NCBI RefSeq assembly: GCF_014696435.1
Contig: NZ_JACJQG010000079.1
Span: 1 to 44,004, forward strand
Direction of reading: 5' to 3'
Origin: Calothrix anomala FACHB-343
GTDB taxonomy: Bacteria; Cyanobacteriota; Cyanobacteriia; Cyanobacteriales; Nostocaceae
Length of the DNA stretch: 44,004 nt
Numbering within the stretch: position 1 is the stretch's first letter; every line of letters begins with the position of its first letter. Both the position numbers and the translations under genes were made by a program. Under the pieces are notes generated by a model. It saw only the letters and a program-made list of their open reading frames with translations. It did not search any database and was not told the DNA's origin. Shown here piece by piece: positions 9,372-18,173 of the stretch.

Positions 9372-10925
9372 ATGACTAACACAACGGGCAAAGTTTACCT
9401 CCTGGGTGCGGGGCCAGGAGATGTAGCATATTTAACAGTAAAAGCCGATTATCTCTTACAACAAGCGCAGGTATTGGTATACGATGCCCTGGTAGATGAG
9501 CAATTATTGCAGCGCGTCGCGACTGATTGTCTCAAGTTAGATGTCGGGAAACGTGGCGGTAAACCCAGCACACCCCAAGCAGAGATTAATCAGTTATTAG
9601 TCAACTACTGTCAGCAGGGTAAACAAGTTGTGAGACTGAAATCAGGCGATCCGTTTATTTTTGGGCGGTGTACTGCGGAAATTCAGGCTTTAAAAGCTGC
9701 TGGCTGTGTATTTGAAGTAGTACCGGGTATTTCCTCCGCCTTAGCCGCACCGTTACTCGCAGGAATTCCCCTCACAGATCCAGTTTTCAGCCGTTGTTTT
9801 GCAGTTTTAACCGCTCACGAACCAGAAGCTTTAGACTGGGAAGCTTTATCTAGGCTAGAAACATTAGTAATTTTGATGGGCGGACAACATCTAGCTGAGA
9901 TTATACATCGCCTAATTCGTCAAGGGCGATCGCGTCTCACACCTATAGCCATTATCCGCTGGGCAGGAACAGTTAATCAACAAATTTGGACAGGGGAACT
10001 GGGAAATATTTTAGAAATAACCGCTGGTTTATCGCTTTCACCCGTGGTAATCGTCATTGGCGAGGTAGTTGGGCTACGGAATTACCTCCAACCTGAGAAA
10101 ATAACCTCAGAGCAGTTAATCCTTCCAACCATGACAGCTAATTCCCAACTTCCCCTCAATGGTAAAACAATCTTAGTCACCCGTGCGGCGGGACAATCTA
10201 GCCAATTTTGCGATCGCCTGACAGCCGCAGGTGCTAAAGTAATTGAAATGCCGACTTTAGAAATCGGCCCCCCTGCAAGTTGGCAAGCCTTAGATAATGC
10301 GATCGCAAATTTAACTGACTTTGATTGGTTAATTCTCACCTCTACCAACGGCGTAGACTACTTTTTTGACAGATTAACCGCAATTGGTAAAGATAGCCGT
10401 CACCTAGCTAATGTGAAAATAGCCGTAGTTGGCGAGAAAACAGCCCAAAGTTTAAAAAAACGCGGTTTACAACCCGATTTTATTCCCCCTAATTTTGTTG
10501 CTGATTCTTTAGTAGAACACTTTCCCGAACAATTATTAGGTAAAAAAGTATTATTTCCCAGAGTTGAAAGTGGCGGCAGAGAAGTTTTAGTCAAGGAATT
10601 AACAGCAAAGCAAGCACAAGTCATCGAAGTTCCCGCTTATCAATCTTGTTGCCCGAGTAATATTCCCGCAACTGCGGAATTAGCCCTAAAAAATCACGAA
10701 GTAGATATAATTACCTTTGCCAGTTCTAAAACAGTGCAATTTTTCTGCCAATTAATTAATAGCAGATTCCCCAGTATTGCAGATGTCTTAGCCGGAGTTT
10801 GTATCGCCTCCATCGGCCCCCAAACCTCAAAAACCTGCCATGATTTACTAGGAAGAGTCGATGTAGAAGCCGAGGAATATACTCTAGATGGCTTAACCCA
10901 AGCATTAATTATCTGGGCACAATAA
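9372..10925 (+). CDS. cobA-hemD: Uroporphyrinogen-III C-methyltransferase / synthase fusion
   Basis: Bifunctional tetrapyrrole enzyme of 517 residues. The N-terminal part (about 5-245) is SUMT, which methylates uroporphyrinogen III twice with SAM to give precorrin-2 for siroheme and cobalamin. Its motifs are VYLLGAGPGD, RLKSGDPFIFGR, VVPGISSALAAPLLAGIPLT and LVILMGGQ. The C-terminal part (about 262-517) is uroporphyrinogen-III synthase (HemD fold), starting at LNGKTILVTRAAGQSSQF and containing the LTSTNGVDYFFDRL and ITFASSKTVQFF segments. A SUMT-HemD fusion supplies both the precursor and its first branch step. ATG 9372 follows TTTTGAATT repeats with no clear Shine-Dalgarno. The downstream coaE is separated by STRRs, so an operon is uncertain. 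Confidence 0.9.
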   Translation: MTNTTGKVYLLGAGPGDVAYLTVKADYLLQQAQVLVYDALVDEQLLQRVATDCLKLDVGKRGGKPSTPQAEINQLLVNYCQQGKQVVRLKSGDPFIFGRCTAEIQALKAAGCVFEVVPGISSALAAPLLAGIPLTDPVFSRCFAVLTAHEPEALDWEALSRLETLVILMGGQHLAEIIHRLIRQGRSRLTPIAIIRWAGTVNQQIWTGELGNILEITAGLSLSPVVIVIGEVVGLRNYLQPEKITSEQLILPTMTANSQLPLNGKTILVTRAAGQSSQFCDRLTAAGAKVIEMPTLEIGPPASWQALDNAIANLTDFDWLILTSTNGVDYFFDRLTAIGKDSRHLANVKIAVVGEKTAQSLKKRGLQPDFIPPNFVADSLVEHFPEQLLGKKVLFPRVESGGREVLVKELTAKQAQVIEVPAYQSCCPSNIPATAELALKNHEVDIITFASSKTVQFFCQLINSRFPSIADVLAGVCIASIGPQTSKTCHDLLGRVDVEAEEYTLDGLTQALIIWAQ

Positions 10926-10927
10926 CA

Positions 10928-11035
10928 ATGTTGACTGTTGACTGTTGACTGTTAACTGTTAACTGTTAACTGTTGACTGTTGACTGTTGACTGTTGACTA
11001 TTGACTCTTAACCAATGCCCCATGCCCCATGCCCC
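10928..11035. repeat. STRR of TGTTGACTG and CCCCATG units
   Basis: A tandem array of TGTTGAC/TGTTAAC heptamers (about 10928-11005) is followed by CCCCATG units (about 11014-11038). The second array creates several spurious ATG codons just before coaE, and the true coaE start is the last of them. The array begins within five bases of the cobA-hemD stop. Confidence 0.85.
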
Positions 11036-11626
11036 ATGAATAAACGCATTATCGGCTTAACTGGAGGTATCGCCACAGGTAAAACTACTGTCGCTGATTA
11101 TTTGGCTAATGCTTATAATCTGCCGATTTTTGACGCAGATATTTATGCTAGAGATGCAGTAACGGTAGGTTCGCCAATCTTAAATGCGATCGCTCTACGT
11201 TATGGTACAGATATTCTACTCCCAGATGGCAGCCTCAACCGTCCTAAATTGGGGGAAATTATTTTTTCCCGTCCAGAAGAACGTAATTGGGTAGAGGGTA
11301 TAATTCATCCTTACGTAGGCGATCGCTTTCGTCAAGGAATTGCCCAATCTTCTGCACCCACATTAGTCTTAGTCATCCCCCTACTGTTTGAAGCCAAGCT
11401 AACTCATTTAATGACGGAAATCTGGGTAGTATCTTGTTCTCCATCTCAGCAGTTGCAAAGATTAATGCAGCGCAATCACTTAACTCAAGAACAAGCACAG
11501 GCGCGAATCAATAGCCAAATGTCTCTTGCAGAAAAAGCCGCTCTCGCAGATGTGGTGTTAGATAATTCCTCTACACTAGAAATATTACTGCAACAGGTAG
11601 ATAATGCTCTGATAAAAGGTACCTGA
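11036..11626 (+). CDS. coaE: Dephospho-CoA kinase
   Basis: Last step of coenzyme A synthesis: ATP-dependent phosphorylation of the ribose 3'-hydroxyl of dephospho-CoA. The 196-residue protein has the P-loop GLTGGIATGKTT, the conserved FDADIYARDAV segment (dephospho-CoA site), the IHPYV helix and VLVIPLLFEAKL, with WVVSCSPSQQLQRLMQRN near the lid. Length and motif order are normal for CoaE. I chose ATG 11036 (MNKRIIGLTGG) rather than the in-frame ATG at 11015, because the seven extra residues are only translated CCCCATG repeat. Confidence 0.92.
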   Translation: MNKRIIGLTGGIATGKTTVADYLANAYNLPIFDADIYARDAVTVGSPILNAIALRYGTDILLPDGSLNRPKLGEIIFSRPEERNWVEGIIHPYVGDRFRQGIAQSSAPTLVLVIPLLFEAKLTHLMTEIWVVSCSPSQQLQRLMQRNHLTQEQAQARINSQMSLAEKAALADVVLDNSSTLEILLQQVDNALIKGT

Positions 11627-11651
11627 TTTAATAATTCAATTTGATTTTTAC

Positions 11652-11812
11652 GGGTACATTCCAGTTTTGAAAACGCCCGCAGGCTGGAAGCCTGGGGCTA
11701 TAAAGACGAAGCCTGCCTCCGCAGGCTATAAGTTTTTGAAGCCTGCGGAGGCAGGCTTTGTTTGTGTAGCAATACCCTTCTAGGGTATTGATTAAAAAAG
11801 TGGGATGCTCCC
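11652..11812. mobile_element. 161-bp hairpin MITE (GGGAGCATCCCA family)
   Basis: Non-autonomous element with the right end TGGGATGCTCCC and a decayed left end GGGTACATTCCA (9 of 12 matches to the complement). It is flanked by ATTTTTAC and ATTTTTTC, a likely 8-bp target duplication with one change. It contains three hairpins: GCAGGCTggaAGCCTG, a long AAGCCTGCCTCCGCAGGCT arm pairing with its complement, and AATACCCTtctAGGGTATT. The same layout in opposite orientation is at 31364-31523. Confidence 0.8.
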
Positions 11813-12533
11813 ATTTTTTCTTTCATGTGACAGTCCAATTACTGTCACTTAAAATACAAAATTAATTGTAAATCTGTTACTTTACCACATTTACCAGCAA
11901 TATACTGATTTTTTGATTAGATTGATATAAATCTTGGTATTTTCACAGTAGACGAAGATATTAACTAGGTTGTAAACTGTTGGATAATTGAGCATCTATA
12001 TTGAGGGTATCAAGCTAAATATAACCAAATTAACCCTAGTATTAGACATGATATAGGGGTCAGAGGCAAGCAAAGCAATGGTTAAAATATAGCTTCATTA
12101 ACCCAAGATTGATTTTTTCGGGTACTGACTTTTTCAAATACGCAATAAAAATAACCGGACTATATTTGGTGAAGTTTTACCTAATATATCCGCAGTTACT
12201 TGTTTACTGATACATAAAATCATATCTTGATTTTATCGGTATCTAATTGAATTTTTGCAGATGTGATTTTTGCTAATTAAAGCAGTTATTACCAAATATC
12301 ATCAGGTTTTACTAGACATAAATATACTTACTTGGTAGGCATAAATCAATTAAAAATTTTCTGCCTTTGACTAATCATCTAGATCAGAGTTTCGTTGTAA
12401 AAAATAATTTTTTACTATCGGAGGAAATATCTGATTAAATTAGATATTATCAAAAGCGAATCTTTTAACTTCTAATTTTCAATTGTTAATGCTATTAACA
12501 ACTGGCGCTTAAAAATAATTGGAGAACTCACTT
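11813..12533. other. Long AT-rich gap without recognisable gene
   Basis: About 720 bases of AT-rich sequence with stops in all frames. I see no tRNA, no HIP1 site and no convincing remnant. The last part is the leader of the small secreted protein gene and carries the GGAG ribosome site at 12521-12524. It could hold a long 5' leader or a small RNA, but nothing in the sequence identifies one. Confidence 0.5.
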
Positions 12534-12860
12534 ATGTCTTTAATTAAAACAGGTATTAATTTCACCTTTATTTTATTCAGTGTGTTCTTACCCCTACGTT
12601 CTTTTGGCAAGGAATTAAAACTCAATCATAAAGTACATGACTATAGCCAATTAGTTGCGGGAAAAGATTACATCTTAGAAATTATTGACGAAGGTATGAA
12701 AGCTTACATGACCGCAACAGGTAAAGATATTAAACCCGAAGATTACATTATTTTACAATCAAATTCTCAAAATTATCGCTATAAAGTTGAGTCAATAGAT
12801 TACTATACAGATCCATCCGATATGTGGATGGCGTTACTCAAGAAAGTTAGATTTGATTGA
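12534..12860 (+). CDS. Small secreted protein of unknown function
   Basis: A 108-residue protein I do not recognise. Residues 1-25 form a typical signal peptide (a lysine, a hydrophobic stretch TGINFTFILFSVFLPLRS, then a polar FGKE region). The mature part is about 83 residues, mixed charge, with repeated tyrosines and a WMALLKKVRF end. ATG 12534 is preceded by GGAGA at good spacing, which favours it over the upstream in-frame TTG at 12519. It sits after a long AT-rich gap with no operon partner; the downstream neighbour is convergent. No cysteines and no lipobox, so it is likely periplasmic or released. Confidence 0.6.
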   Translation: MSLIKTGINFTFILFSVFLPLRSFGKELKLNHKVHDYSQLVAGKDYILEIIDEGMKAYMTATGKDIKPEDYIILQSNSQNYRYKVESIDYYTDPSDMWMALLKKVRFD

Positions 12861-12907
12861 GAAGGCAGGAGGCAGAGGGCAGAAGGGAAACCCCTATAAA
12901 TAAATTT

Positions 12908-12973
12908 AGTAGGGGCGGGTTTATTTGGATCTTTGTTAATAAATGGGGATATCGGTGAACCCGCCCCTACTTT
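12908..12973. repeat. GTAGGGGCGGGTTTA inverted repeat
   Basis: Arms AGTAGGGGCGGGTTTA and TGAACCCGCCCCTACT face each other across about 34 bases between two convergent genes. Close relatives of these arms form the outer frame at 8913-9185. It may serve as a bidirectional terminator here, but no T-run follows either arm, so the dispersed-repeat reading is safer. Confidence 0.65.
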
Positions 12974-13103
12974 AAACCCTTTTGGCAGAGGGTAAAAATT
13001 ATATTTTCTTCCTTCAGCATAGCTGCCTCCTGCTCTCTGCCTTTCTTCGATCATTAATATATAATTTTATCGGGTGAGCATTGCCCACCCGACAAAATGC
13101 TAT

Positions 13104-14507
13104 TTATTGAATATTGACTAAAAAATGGGCAATTAAGCTATTTCTTTCATAGGAAAGTAAGTAAAGATGCAACAGATTTGGGTTATCTTTATCTAAATGC
13201 ATAATTGTCCCATCAACGCCTAATTGGTGATGATTAAGCCAACGATTTTGAGAATCTAGCAACAGGCTAAAATATGGATTTTCATCGGGATGTTTTTTGT
13301 TTAAGTCTGTGTAGCTTTGGATAAATGGCGGTAATCCTATACCTAATGGCATAGATAAGCCTTTAGCATAATCAGCAATTGGTAATTTTGGTAACTCTTG
13401 TAAGTTAAACCCGCTAATTAATAATTTATTCTTTTCCCCTGTTTTGGTATCGGTAAATAACAACTCAATTTCCTGTAAATTGGCTTGATTATTCACAGGC
13501 TTCACGTTACGTAAAATACCTTTCTCAAATTTACCGATTCGCCAATATTGAGTATTCCAAGGTTGGGTGGGTTGATAAAATCCTGGCGCACGAAAGGTTG
13601 CAAATTGGATTTCGCGTTGATTGTTGTAAAAATCTCGCCAAATTGTCAGGTTTTTGGTAAGTGTAGTTCTAATTTTTCTCGTCTGTTCTCCAGCAGAAAT
13701 GATTCTTTCATCTAAAGGAAAGGTGATATTAGCTGATTTTTCATCAATTACAGTTCGCAGGAGATTATTTTTAATTAAAGCATGGCTTGGTTCTTGCCAA
13801 TGTTCTAATTGCCACCAATAATCCCAATAGGAAATTTTATTATTACTTTCAAAGAGATTTTTGTAATATCCTAAGGGGAAAGTAAACCAACCTTGGTAAT
13901 ACAAAGATTTATTGTTATCCTCTTTCGTAAATAGTGCTACTTCCCAATAACCAGCATTTAAGCAATTGTTACTTAAGGCAATTTCGGTGAGATTTTCTGT
14001 TTCAAAACCATCGCCGCCAGTAATTTCGATATTTTCGGAATTAGCGGGAAAACTTACCTGCTGTCGGTTCCATTCTCGCTCAATTAAAGCTATTAATTCT
14101 AAATTTTTATCTTTTTTTACCCATTCTGGGACTTTAGGTACTAGTAATTGCAAGTCAACATTTTTGATAATTATCTTTGCTGTTTTGCTGTTTGTTGGTT
14201 CTAGGACAAAATCAAAGCGGTTAGCATCTTTTTTGAGAATAGTTAATTTACGATTAGCATATCTTTGGTAATTTTTGCTGAGTAAAGCCGGATTAGCCGG
14301 ATAATCAGCGTTAGAAAATTCTGTGATTTTAACTGGCATTTTATTAGTAAATTTATACCTACCAGTAAACCAGAAACCACCTAAAGCTAGTAAAGCAAAA
14401 AATACAATTAAGGAAGTAAAGCCGATTGTCTTTTTAGTAAGTCTGAAATTAAATCTGCTCAATAGGGAATGAATGGCGCTGCTTTGCGTCTGGGAAGTTT
14501 TATTCAT
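13104..14507 (-). CDS. Membrane-anchored protein of unknown function
   Basis: A 467-residue protein with a short cytoplasmic N-terminus, one hydrophobic segment (about 28-48, TIGFTSLIVFFALLALGGFW) and a long hydrophilic C-terminal part, expected to be outside the cytoplasm. I recognise no named domain. The exported part is rich in W, Y, N and K, with aromatic stretches such as YWDYWWQLEHWQE and a C-terminal part suggesting beta structure. No catalytic motif is evident. It is alone on its strand, with its stop facing the small secreted gene. A conserved cyanobacterial hypothetical protein is the best description. Confidence 0.65.
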   Translation of the reverse strand: MNKTSQTQSSAIHSLLSRFNFRLTKKTIGFTSLIVFFALLALGGFWFTGRYKFTNKMPVKITEFSNADYPANPALLSKNYQRYANRKLTILKKDANRFDFVLEPTNSKTAKIIIKNVDLQLLVPKVPEWVKKDKNLELIALIEREWNRQQVSFPANSENIEITGGDGFETENLTEIALSNNCLNAGYWEVALFTKEDNNKSLYYQGWFTFPLGYYKNLFESNNKISYWDYWWQLEHWQEPSHALIKNNLLRTVIDEKSANITFPLDERIISAGEQTRKIRTTLTKNLTIWRDFYNNQREIQFATFRAPGFYQPTQPWNTQYWRIGKFEKGILRNVKPVNNQANLQEIELLFTDTKTGEKNKLLISGFNLQELPKLPIADYAKGLSMPLGIGLPPFIQSYTDLNKKHPDENPYFSLLLDSQNRWLNHHQLGVDGTIMHLDKDNPNLLHLYLLSYERNSLIAHFLVNIQ

Positions 14508-14527
14508 GACTCAACTACCTCTCACAC

Positions 14528-14611
14528 TAAATCCTGTTAACAGAGGGGAAAATTTTGATGAGCAGTTTTCCCTCTGTTAGTTAATTGCTGATACAAATAC
14601 AACAGGATTTA
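14528..14611. repeat. Short element with TAAATCCTGTT ends and inner hairpin
   Basis: Terminal arms TAAATCCTGTT (14528-14538) and AACAGGATTTA (14601-14611) are perfect complements. Between them lies a second hairpin, TAACAGAGGGGAAAA paired with TTTTCCCTCTGTTA (about 14538-14580). It lies directly upstream of the start of the 467-residue gene, so it would be in or near its promoter region. The ACGCAGAGCA sequence after it resembles the GGACTTACGCA repeats at the window end. Confidence 0.65.
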
Positions 14612-14676
14612 CGCAGAGCATGAACAAGTCAAACATGGGATGTGTTTGCCCTATTCTTAACAGCATAGCCTACAGA

Positions 14677-14730
14677 TTCGTAATTCGTAATTCGTAATTC
14701 GTAATTAATGATTAATAATTACGAATTACA
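14677..14730. repeat. TTCGTAA heptamer array with inverted end
   Basis: Four TTCGTAA heptamers followed by an inverted copy (TAATTACGAATTAC), giving a long AT-rich hairpin just past the tldD stop. It may stabilise the 3' end of the tldD message. Confidence 0.7.
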
Positions 14731-14737
14731 ATTTTTT

Positions 14738-16150
14738 TTAACTTTCGCCACCAACTACTACGTCACGAATTCGTAAACTGGGGCCGCCACAACCTACAGG
14801 TAAACCATTTTGTCCGCCTTTACCACAACCACCGGATTCATCCCAGTAAAAGTCATCACCAATGGCTTCAATATCAGCTAATGTTTGAAAAACGTTACCG
14901 GAAAGGGTGACATCTCGCACAGGTTCGGCTATTTTACCGTTTCTAATCATCCAGGCTTCGCCAGCACTAAAGGTAAACATTTCGCCATTAGTCATTCCAC
15001 CTAACCAATTACGCGCATATACCCCTTCTTTAATGTTAGTAAATAAGTCTGCAACTGGTGTTTTACCGCGTTCAATCCAGGTATTTGTCATCCTGACTAT
15101 GGGCATAAAATGATAATTTAAACACCGTGCATTACCTGTGGGTGTTTCATCTAATTTGCCGGCGGTTTCACGAGAATGCAAACGTCCAACTAATACACCA
15201 TCTTTAATTAGTTGGGTGGTGGTGGCTGGCGTACCTTCGTCATCGTAAAAATAACTACCACGATGTCCTGCTGGTGCAGCACCATCAAAGATTTGCAATT
15301 CTTCGGGGCCAAATCTTCTACCGATGGTCATAACCTCTAATAAATCTGGGTTTTCGTAAGCCATGTCTGCTTCCGAAAGATGTCCAAAGGCTTCGTGGAC
15401 AAATAACCCAGTAAGTATGGGGTCGATGACGACGGTATAAGTTTTACCTTTGACTGGTGGTAGAGCTAAGGCTGCGATCGCTCTTTGAGCTGCACTTTTA
15501 ACTTGTGTGTCTAAATTGGTTAAATCTTCGTAACCTTTGCGGGAACCGGTGGTTTCTCTCCCGGTTTGTACTGTTTCGCCGTTTCTCGCTGTCGCTGCAA
15601 AGCGCATTTCCATATCCACCCAAGATTGCTCAATTAATGTTCCTTCGGAAGTGGCGAGGATAATTTTTTGGGCGCTATCAGCGTAGCGGACTGAAGTTGT
15701 AGTGATTCGCGGATCGACGCTTTTGAGGACATCAGAATAGCGATCGCATAATTCTTTCTTCTGACTTAAAGAAATTTTGCGCGGATCTGTCCCCGTGAGG
15801 GGAAGCTGACATATTGTTTGAACTGGATCTATCGGTGCGAGTACAGTTTCTTCATCGCCTACCATGCGCGCAGCAGCGATCGCTTCTTCGATCCGTTCTT
15901 GAATTGTTGAAAGTCGATTAAAACAGCTGAGTCCCCAGCCACCTTTATAACAAGCGCGAATATGTCCGCCCATTGAAATCCCTTCGCTCAAGGTTTCTAC
16001 CTTGTCTCCCCGCAACAAGATATCTGTACCTTCTGCTTGTTCTAAGCGAATCATCAAGTAATCTACACGAGATGAGTAGCGGGAAATTAAATCAGCAAGC
16101 AAATTTTGGACATCAGCAAGTTTGTTCGGCATTTCGTAGGTAGTAACCAT
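14738..16150 (-). CDS. tldD: TldD/PmbA-family metalloprotease
   Basis: TldD-type protein of 470 residues from ATG 16150. The family forms a TldD-TldE metalloprotease that trims peptides, with roles in microcin maturation and CcdA degradation in enterobacteria; its cyanobacterial substrate is unknown. The zinc motif HEAFGH (HExxxH) and downstream metal-site region CGKGGQNGLPVGCGGPSLRIRD are present, as are GSYFYDDEGTPA and SRETAGK blocks. An in-frame TTG at 16192 adds 14 residues with no support, and ATG 16132 is a further alternative. The partner TldE is not in the window. A moaD-like gene lies 105 bases upstream on the same strand. Confidence 0.9.
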   Translation of the reverse strand: MVTTYEMPNKLADVQNLLADLISRYSSRVDYLMIRLEQAEGTDILLRGDKVETLSEGISMGGHIRACYKGGWGLSCFNRLSTIQERIEEAIAAARMVGDEETVLAPIDPVQTICQLPLTGTDPRKISLSQKKELCDRYSDVLKSVDPRITTTSVRYADSAQKIILATSEGTLIEQSWVDMEMRFAATARNGETVQTGRETTGSRKGYEDLTNLDTQVKSAAQRAIAALALPPVKGKTYTVVIDPILTGLFVHEAFGHLSEADMAYENPDLLEVMTIGRRFGPEELQIFDGAAPAGHRGSYFYDDEGTPATTTQLIKDGVLVGRLHSRETAGKLDETPTGNARCLNYHFMPIVRMTNTWIERGKTPVADLFTNIKEGVYARNWLGGMTNGEMFTFSAGEAWMIRNGKIAEPVRDVTLSGNVFQTLADIEAIGDDFYWDESGGCGKGGQNGLPVGCGGPSLRIRDVVVGGES

Positions 16151-16255
16151 GAACCATGACCAACTGCAATTAGGGTGCAAATATTCGAGCAATATCTGCT
16201 ACTCAATTACTAGTCTAAGGAATTTCCCTGGTTCCTGGCGATTCACCGGAATGAT

Positions 16256-16516
16256 TTAACCTCCGCTTACCGGTGGAATTAACACTACTTCATCACCATT
16301 TTGTAAAATAGTATCTGGTTTCACAAATATCAGATTAATTCCATAGCGGGTAACATCTCGCCATTTGCTCAATTCTGGATGTTCGGCAATTAAGCGATCG
16401 CAGACTGCACTCACCGGTGTTTCGTCAGGGAATTCTAACACCAGTTCTGATTTTCCACAGGCTTCTTGATATGCGGCAAATAGCTTGACGGTTATAGTAA
16501 TTGCAGAATTAGACAT
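16256..16516 (-). CDS. MoaD/ThiS-family sulfur-carrier protein
   Basis: A beta-grasp protein of 86 residues ending in the diagnostic Gly-Gly (PPVSGG), which is adenylated and thiocarboxylated to carry sulfur. The strand pattern TITVKLFAAYQEACGK, the helix VSAVCDRLIAEHP and the C-terminal LQNGDEVVLIPPVSGG match MoaD, the small subunit of molybdopterin synthase. No molybdopterin, thiamine or cysteine biosynthesis gene is adjacent, so MoaD proper, ThiS-like and CysO-like roles are not separated by context. It precedes tldD on the same strand. Confidence 0.85.
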   Translation of the reverse strand: MSNSAITITVKLFAAYQEACGKSELVLEFPDETPVSAVCDRLIAEHPELSKWRDVTRYGINLIFVKPDTILQNGDEVVLIPPVSGG

Positions 16517-17073
16517 ATTATTTACTGTTCCCCATTCACTAATCTGGGGATTTCCGATTTTGAAATTGCATTATTCCTGAGAGGCTTTCACCGACACCAG
16601 GTAATTATGTTTATGCTTTAAACTTTATGATGAAAGCAAAAATTTTCTTGGAAACATAATACTACTTTATCTATCATTCAGTGAAATTTTTTCTATAGCA
16701 ATCCGATTTGATGCGGATAAATTATAGGCGTAGTTAGGTATCTGTTGCCCTCGCTTATTTTCAAGTTAGTCCCTCACGAGAAAATCTCACAACCAAACAT
16801 GAATAGCTGTTTTTTTCATGCCCCATGACGCCAGTTGCTTCAAGTCTGGCGACCGAACGCACTGGCTCCCCCATGTGCCATGCCCCATGCCCATTTTTGA
16901 CCTAGAGAGCGATTCACAAAAAACCGAGAACTGACAAGAAGTTTTTACAAAACTAATTATTTTAGCTAATATATTAGCGAAAAATTAGATATTTATATTC
17001 ACAATTCACATCAGTATTAATGGGGAAACAATATCAATAATTGTGTAACTACACTCTGTAACATTTATATTTG
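16517..17073. other. Intergenic region with dispersed repeats
   Basis: No gene recognised in about 560 bases between divergent genes. It includes a 40-base sequence (16758-16797) shared with 36096-36137, built around TGAGAAAATCTCA-like dyads, and a CCCATG repeat cluster (16818-16893) that encloses a GCCAGTTGCTTCAAGTCTGG segment of a kind common in Nostoc intergenic DNA. Promoters of the moaD-like and binding-protein genes must lie here but are not obvious. Confidence 0.55.
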
Positions 17074-17880
17074 ATGACAGTGAAAGTAATTAAGTGGAAA
17101 TGGCATCAACTAATTTTGGGCTTAAGCTGTCTGCTATTAACGGTTGCTTGTCATGGGTTGCTGCAAACGAATAGCATTAGCTCAAACTCTGGATGGAAAA
17201 CGCTGAAAGTAGCTACAGATCCCACCTTTGTACCCTTTGAGATGAAAGATGCTAATGGTAATCTTGAGGGGTTTGATATCGATTTGATGAATGCGATCGC
17301 TCAGGTAGCAGGTTTACAAGTGCAATGGGAAAGTCTACCCTTTGATGGCATGATATCCACATTACAAGCCAAAAGAGTAGATGCAGCGATTAATGGGATT
17401 ACCATTACCCCCGAACGCCAGAAAACAATTTCCTTTTCTCGACCTTATTTTAAAGCTGGACTTGCGATCGCAGTTCGCGCCAACAACCAAGATATTCAAG
17501 ACGTAAACAGCCTCAAAGGTAGAAAAATAGGCGTGCAAATCGGCTCAACAGGTGCAGATTTCGCCAAAACCATCCCCAACGCCCAAATTATTACCTTTAA
17601 TTCCGGCCCTGATTTCTTTCAAGACTTGCAAAATGGTAACGTTGATGCAGCAATTAGCGATGCCTTTGCTACATTGTATGCCATTAAAACTGGTCAACTC
17701 AAAGGTATTAAAGTTGTGAGTAATCTGCTCACAGAAGAATTTTATGGGATTGCTACACCCCATAATTCTCCTTATTTAGAGACAATCAACAAAGGTATAG
17801 GCACTTTGTTGGCTAATGGAACTTATGAGCAAATTTATCAAAAATGGATGGGTACTAAACCGCCAAAGTTACCAAATTAG
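17074..17880 (+). CDS. Family 3 ABC solute-binding lipoprotein
   Basis: Periplasmic substrate-binding protein of 268 residues for a polar amino-acid-type ABC importer (GlnH/HisJ family, SBP_bac_3). The signal sequence ends in the lipobox LTVAC, so the cysteine should be lipidated and the protein membrane-tethered. The binding core shows LKVATDPTFVPFEM, GFDIDLMNAIAQVAG, GMISTLQAKRVDAAINGITITPER, GRKIGVQIGSTG and VDAAISDAFA. ATG 17074 is preferred over the TTG three bases earlier. No permease or ATPase gene is beside it, so it is an orphan binding protein or belongs to a distant transporter. Confidence 0.88.
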   Translation: MTVKVIKWKWHQLILGLSCLLLTVACHGLLQTNSISSNSGWKTLKVATDPTFVPFEMKDANGNLEGFDIDLMNAIAQVAGLQVQWESLPFDGMISTLQAKRVDAAINGITITPERQKTISFSRPYFKAGLAIAVRANNQDIQDVNSLKGRKIGVQIGSTGADFAKTIPNAQIITFNSGPDFFQDLQNGNVDAAISDAFATLYAIKTGQLKGIKVVSNLLTEEFYGIATPHNSPYLETINKGIGTLLANGTYEQIYQKWMGTKPPKLPN

Positions 17881-17942
17881 TCAGAGACGCGATTAATCAT
17901 AGACGCGATTAATCATAGACGCGATTAATCGCGTCTCTACAA
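17881..17942. repeat. Three GACGCGATTAATC units
   Basis: Three successive TAGACGCGATTAATC-type half-units, the last completed by ATCGCGTCTCT, directly after the binding-protein stop. It looks like a local expansion of one arm of the dispersed GACGCGAT hairpin; the completed copy could act as a hairpin at the 3' end of the message. Confidence 0.75.
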
Positions 17943-17954
17943 TTGTCAATTATT

Positions 17955-18173
17955 CTACTCTTTGGTAAAGCCAATCATCTCGTCGGTGGGTTCATCTAGC
18001 ATTTCTGGGACTAAAGCTGGGTTGGAGCGACGTTCTTCGGCTGATTGTTCGCGGATGACATCATCCATTTTCGCTGGATGTTTGATTTTATCCAGGGTTT
18101 CTGGGCTTAATTGCGATGCATCACCTTCAGGATTCATCTTTTCGGCTTGACTAGGAACAGTTTCTTTATTCAT
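17955..18173 (-). CDS. Small acidic hydrophilic protein, unknown
   Basis: A 72-residue protein, highly charged, rich in E, D, P and M, without hydrophobic segments (MNKETVPSQAEKMNPEGDA at the start). It is likely a soluble, partly disordered cytoplasmic protein. I recognise no domain. GGGG precedes the start at plausible spacing. The opposite strand also has an open frame (17962-18150), but its serine-rich composition looks like a shadow. It lies convergent to the binding-protein gene. Confidence 0.55.
   Translation of the reverse strand: MNKETVPSQAEKMNPEGDASQLSPETLDKIKHPAKMDDVIREQSAEERRSNPALVPEMLDEPTDEMIGFTKE

Noticed and set aside
14677-14737. Rho-independent terminator of tldD
   Set aside because: The AT-rich hairpin has its T-run on the plus-strand side, the wrong side for the minus-strand tldD transcript.
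17962-18150. Plus-strand frame opposite the small acidic protein
   Set aside because: Serine-rich shadow of the more protein-like minus-strand frame.
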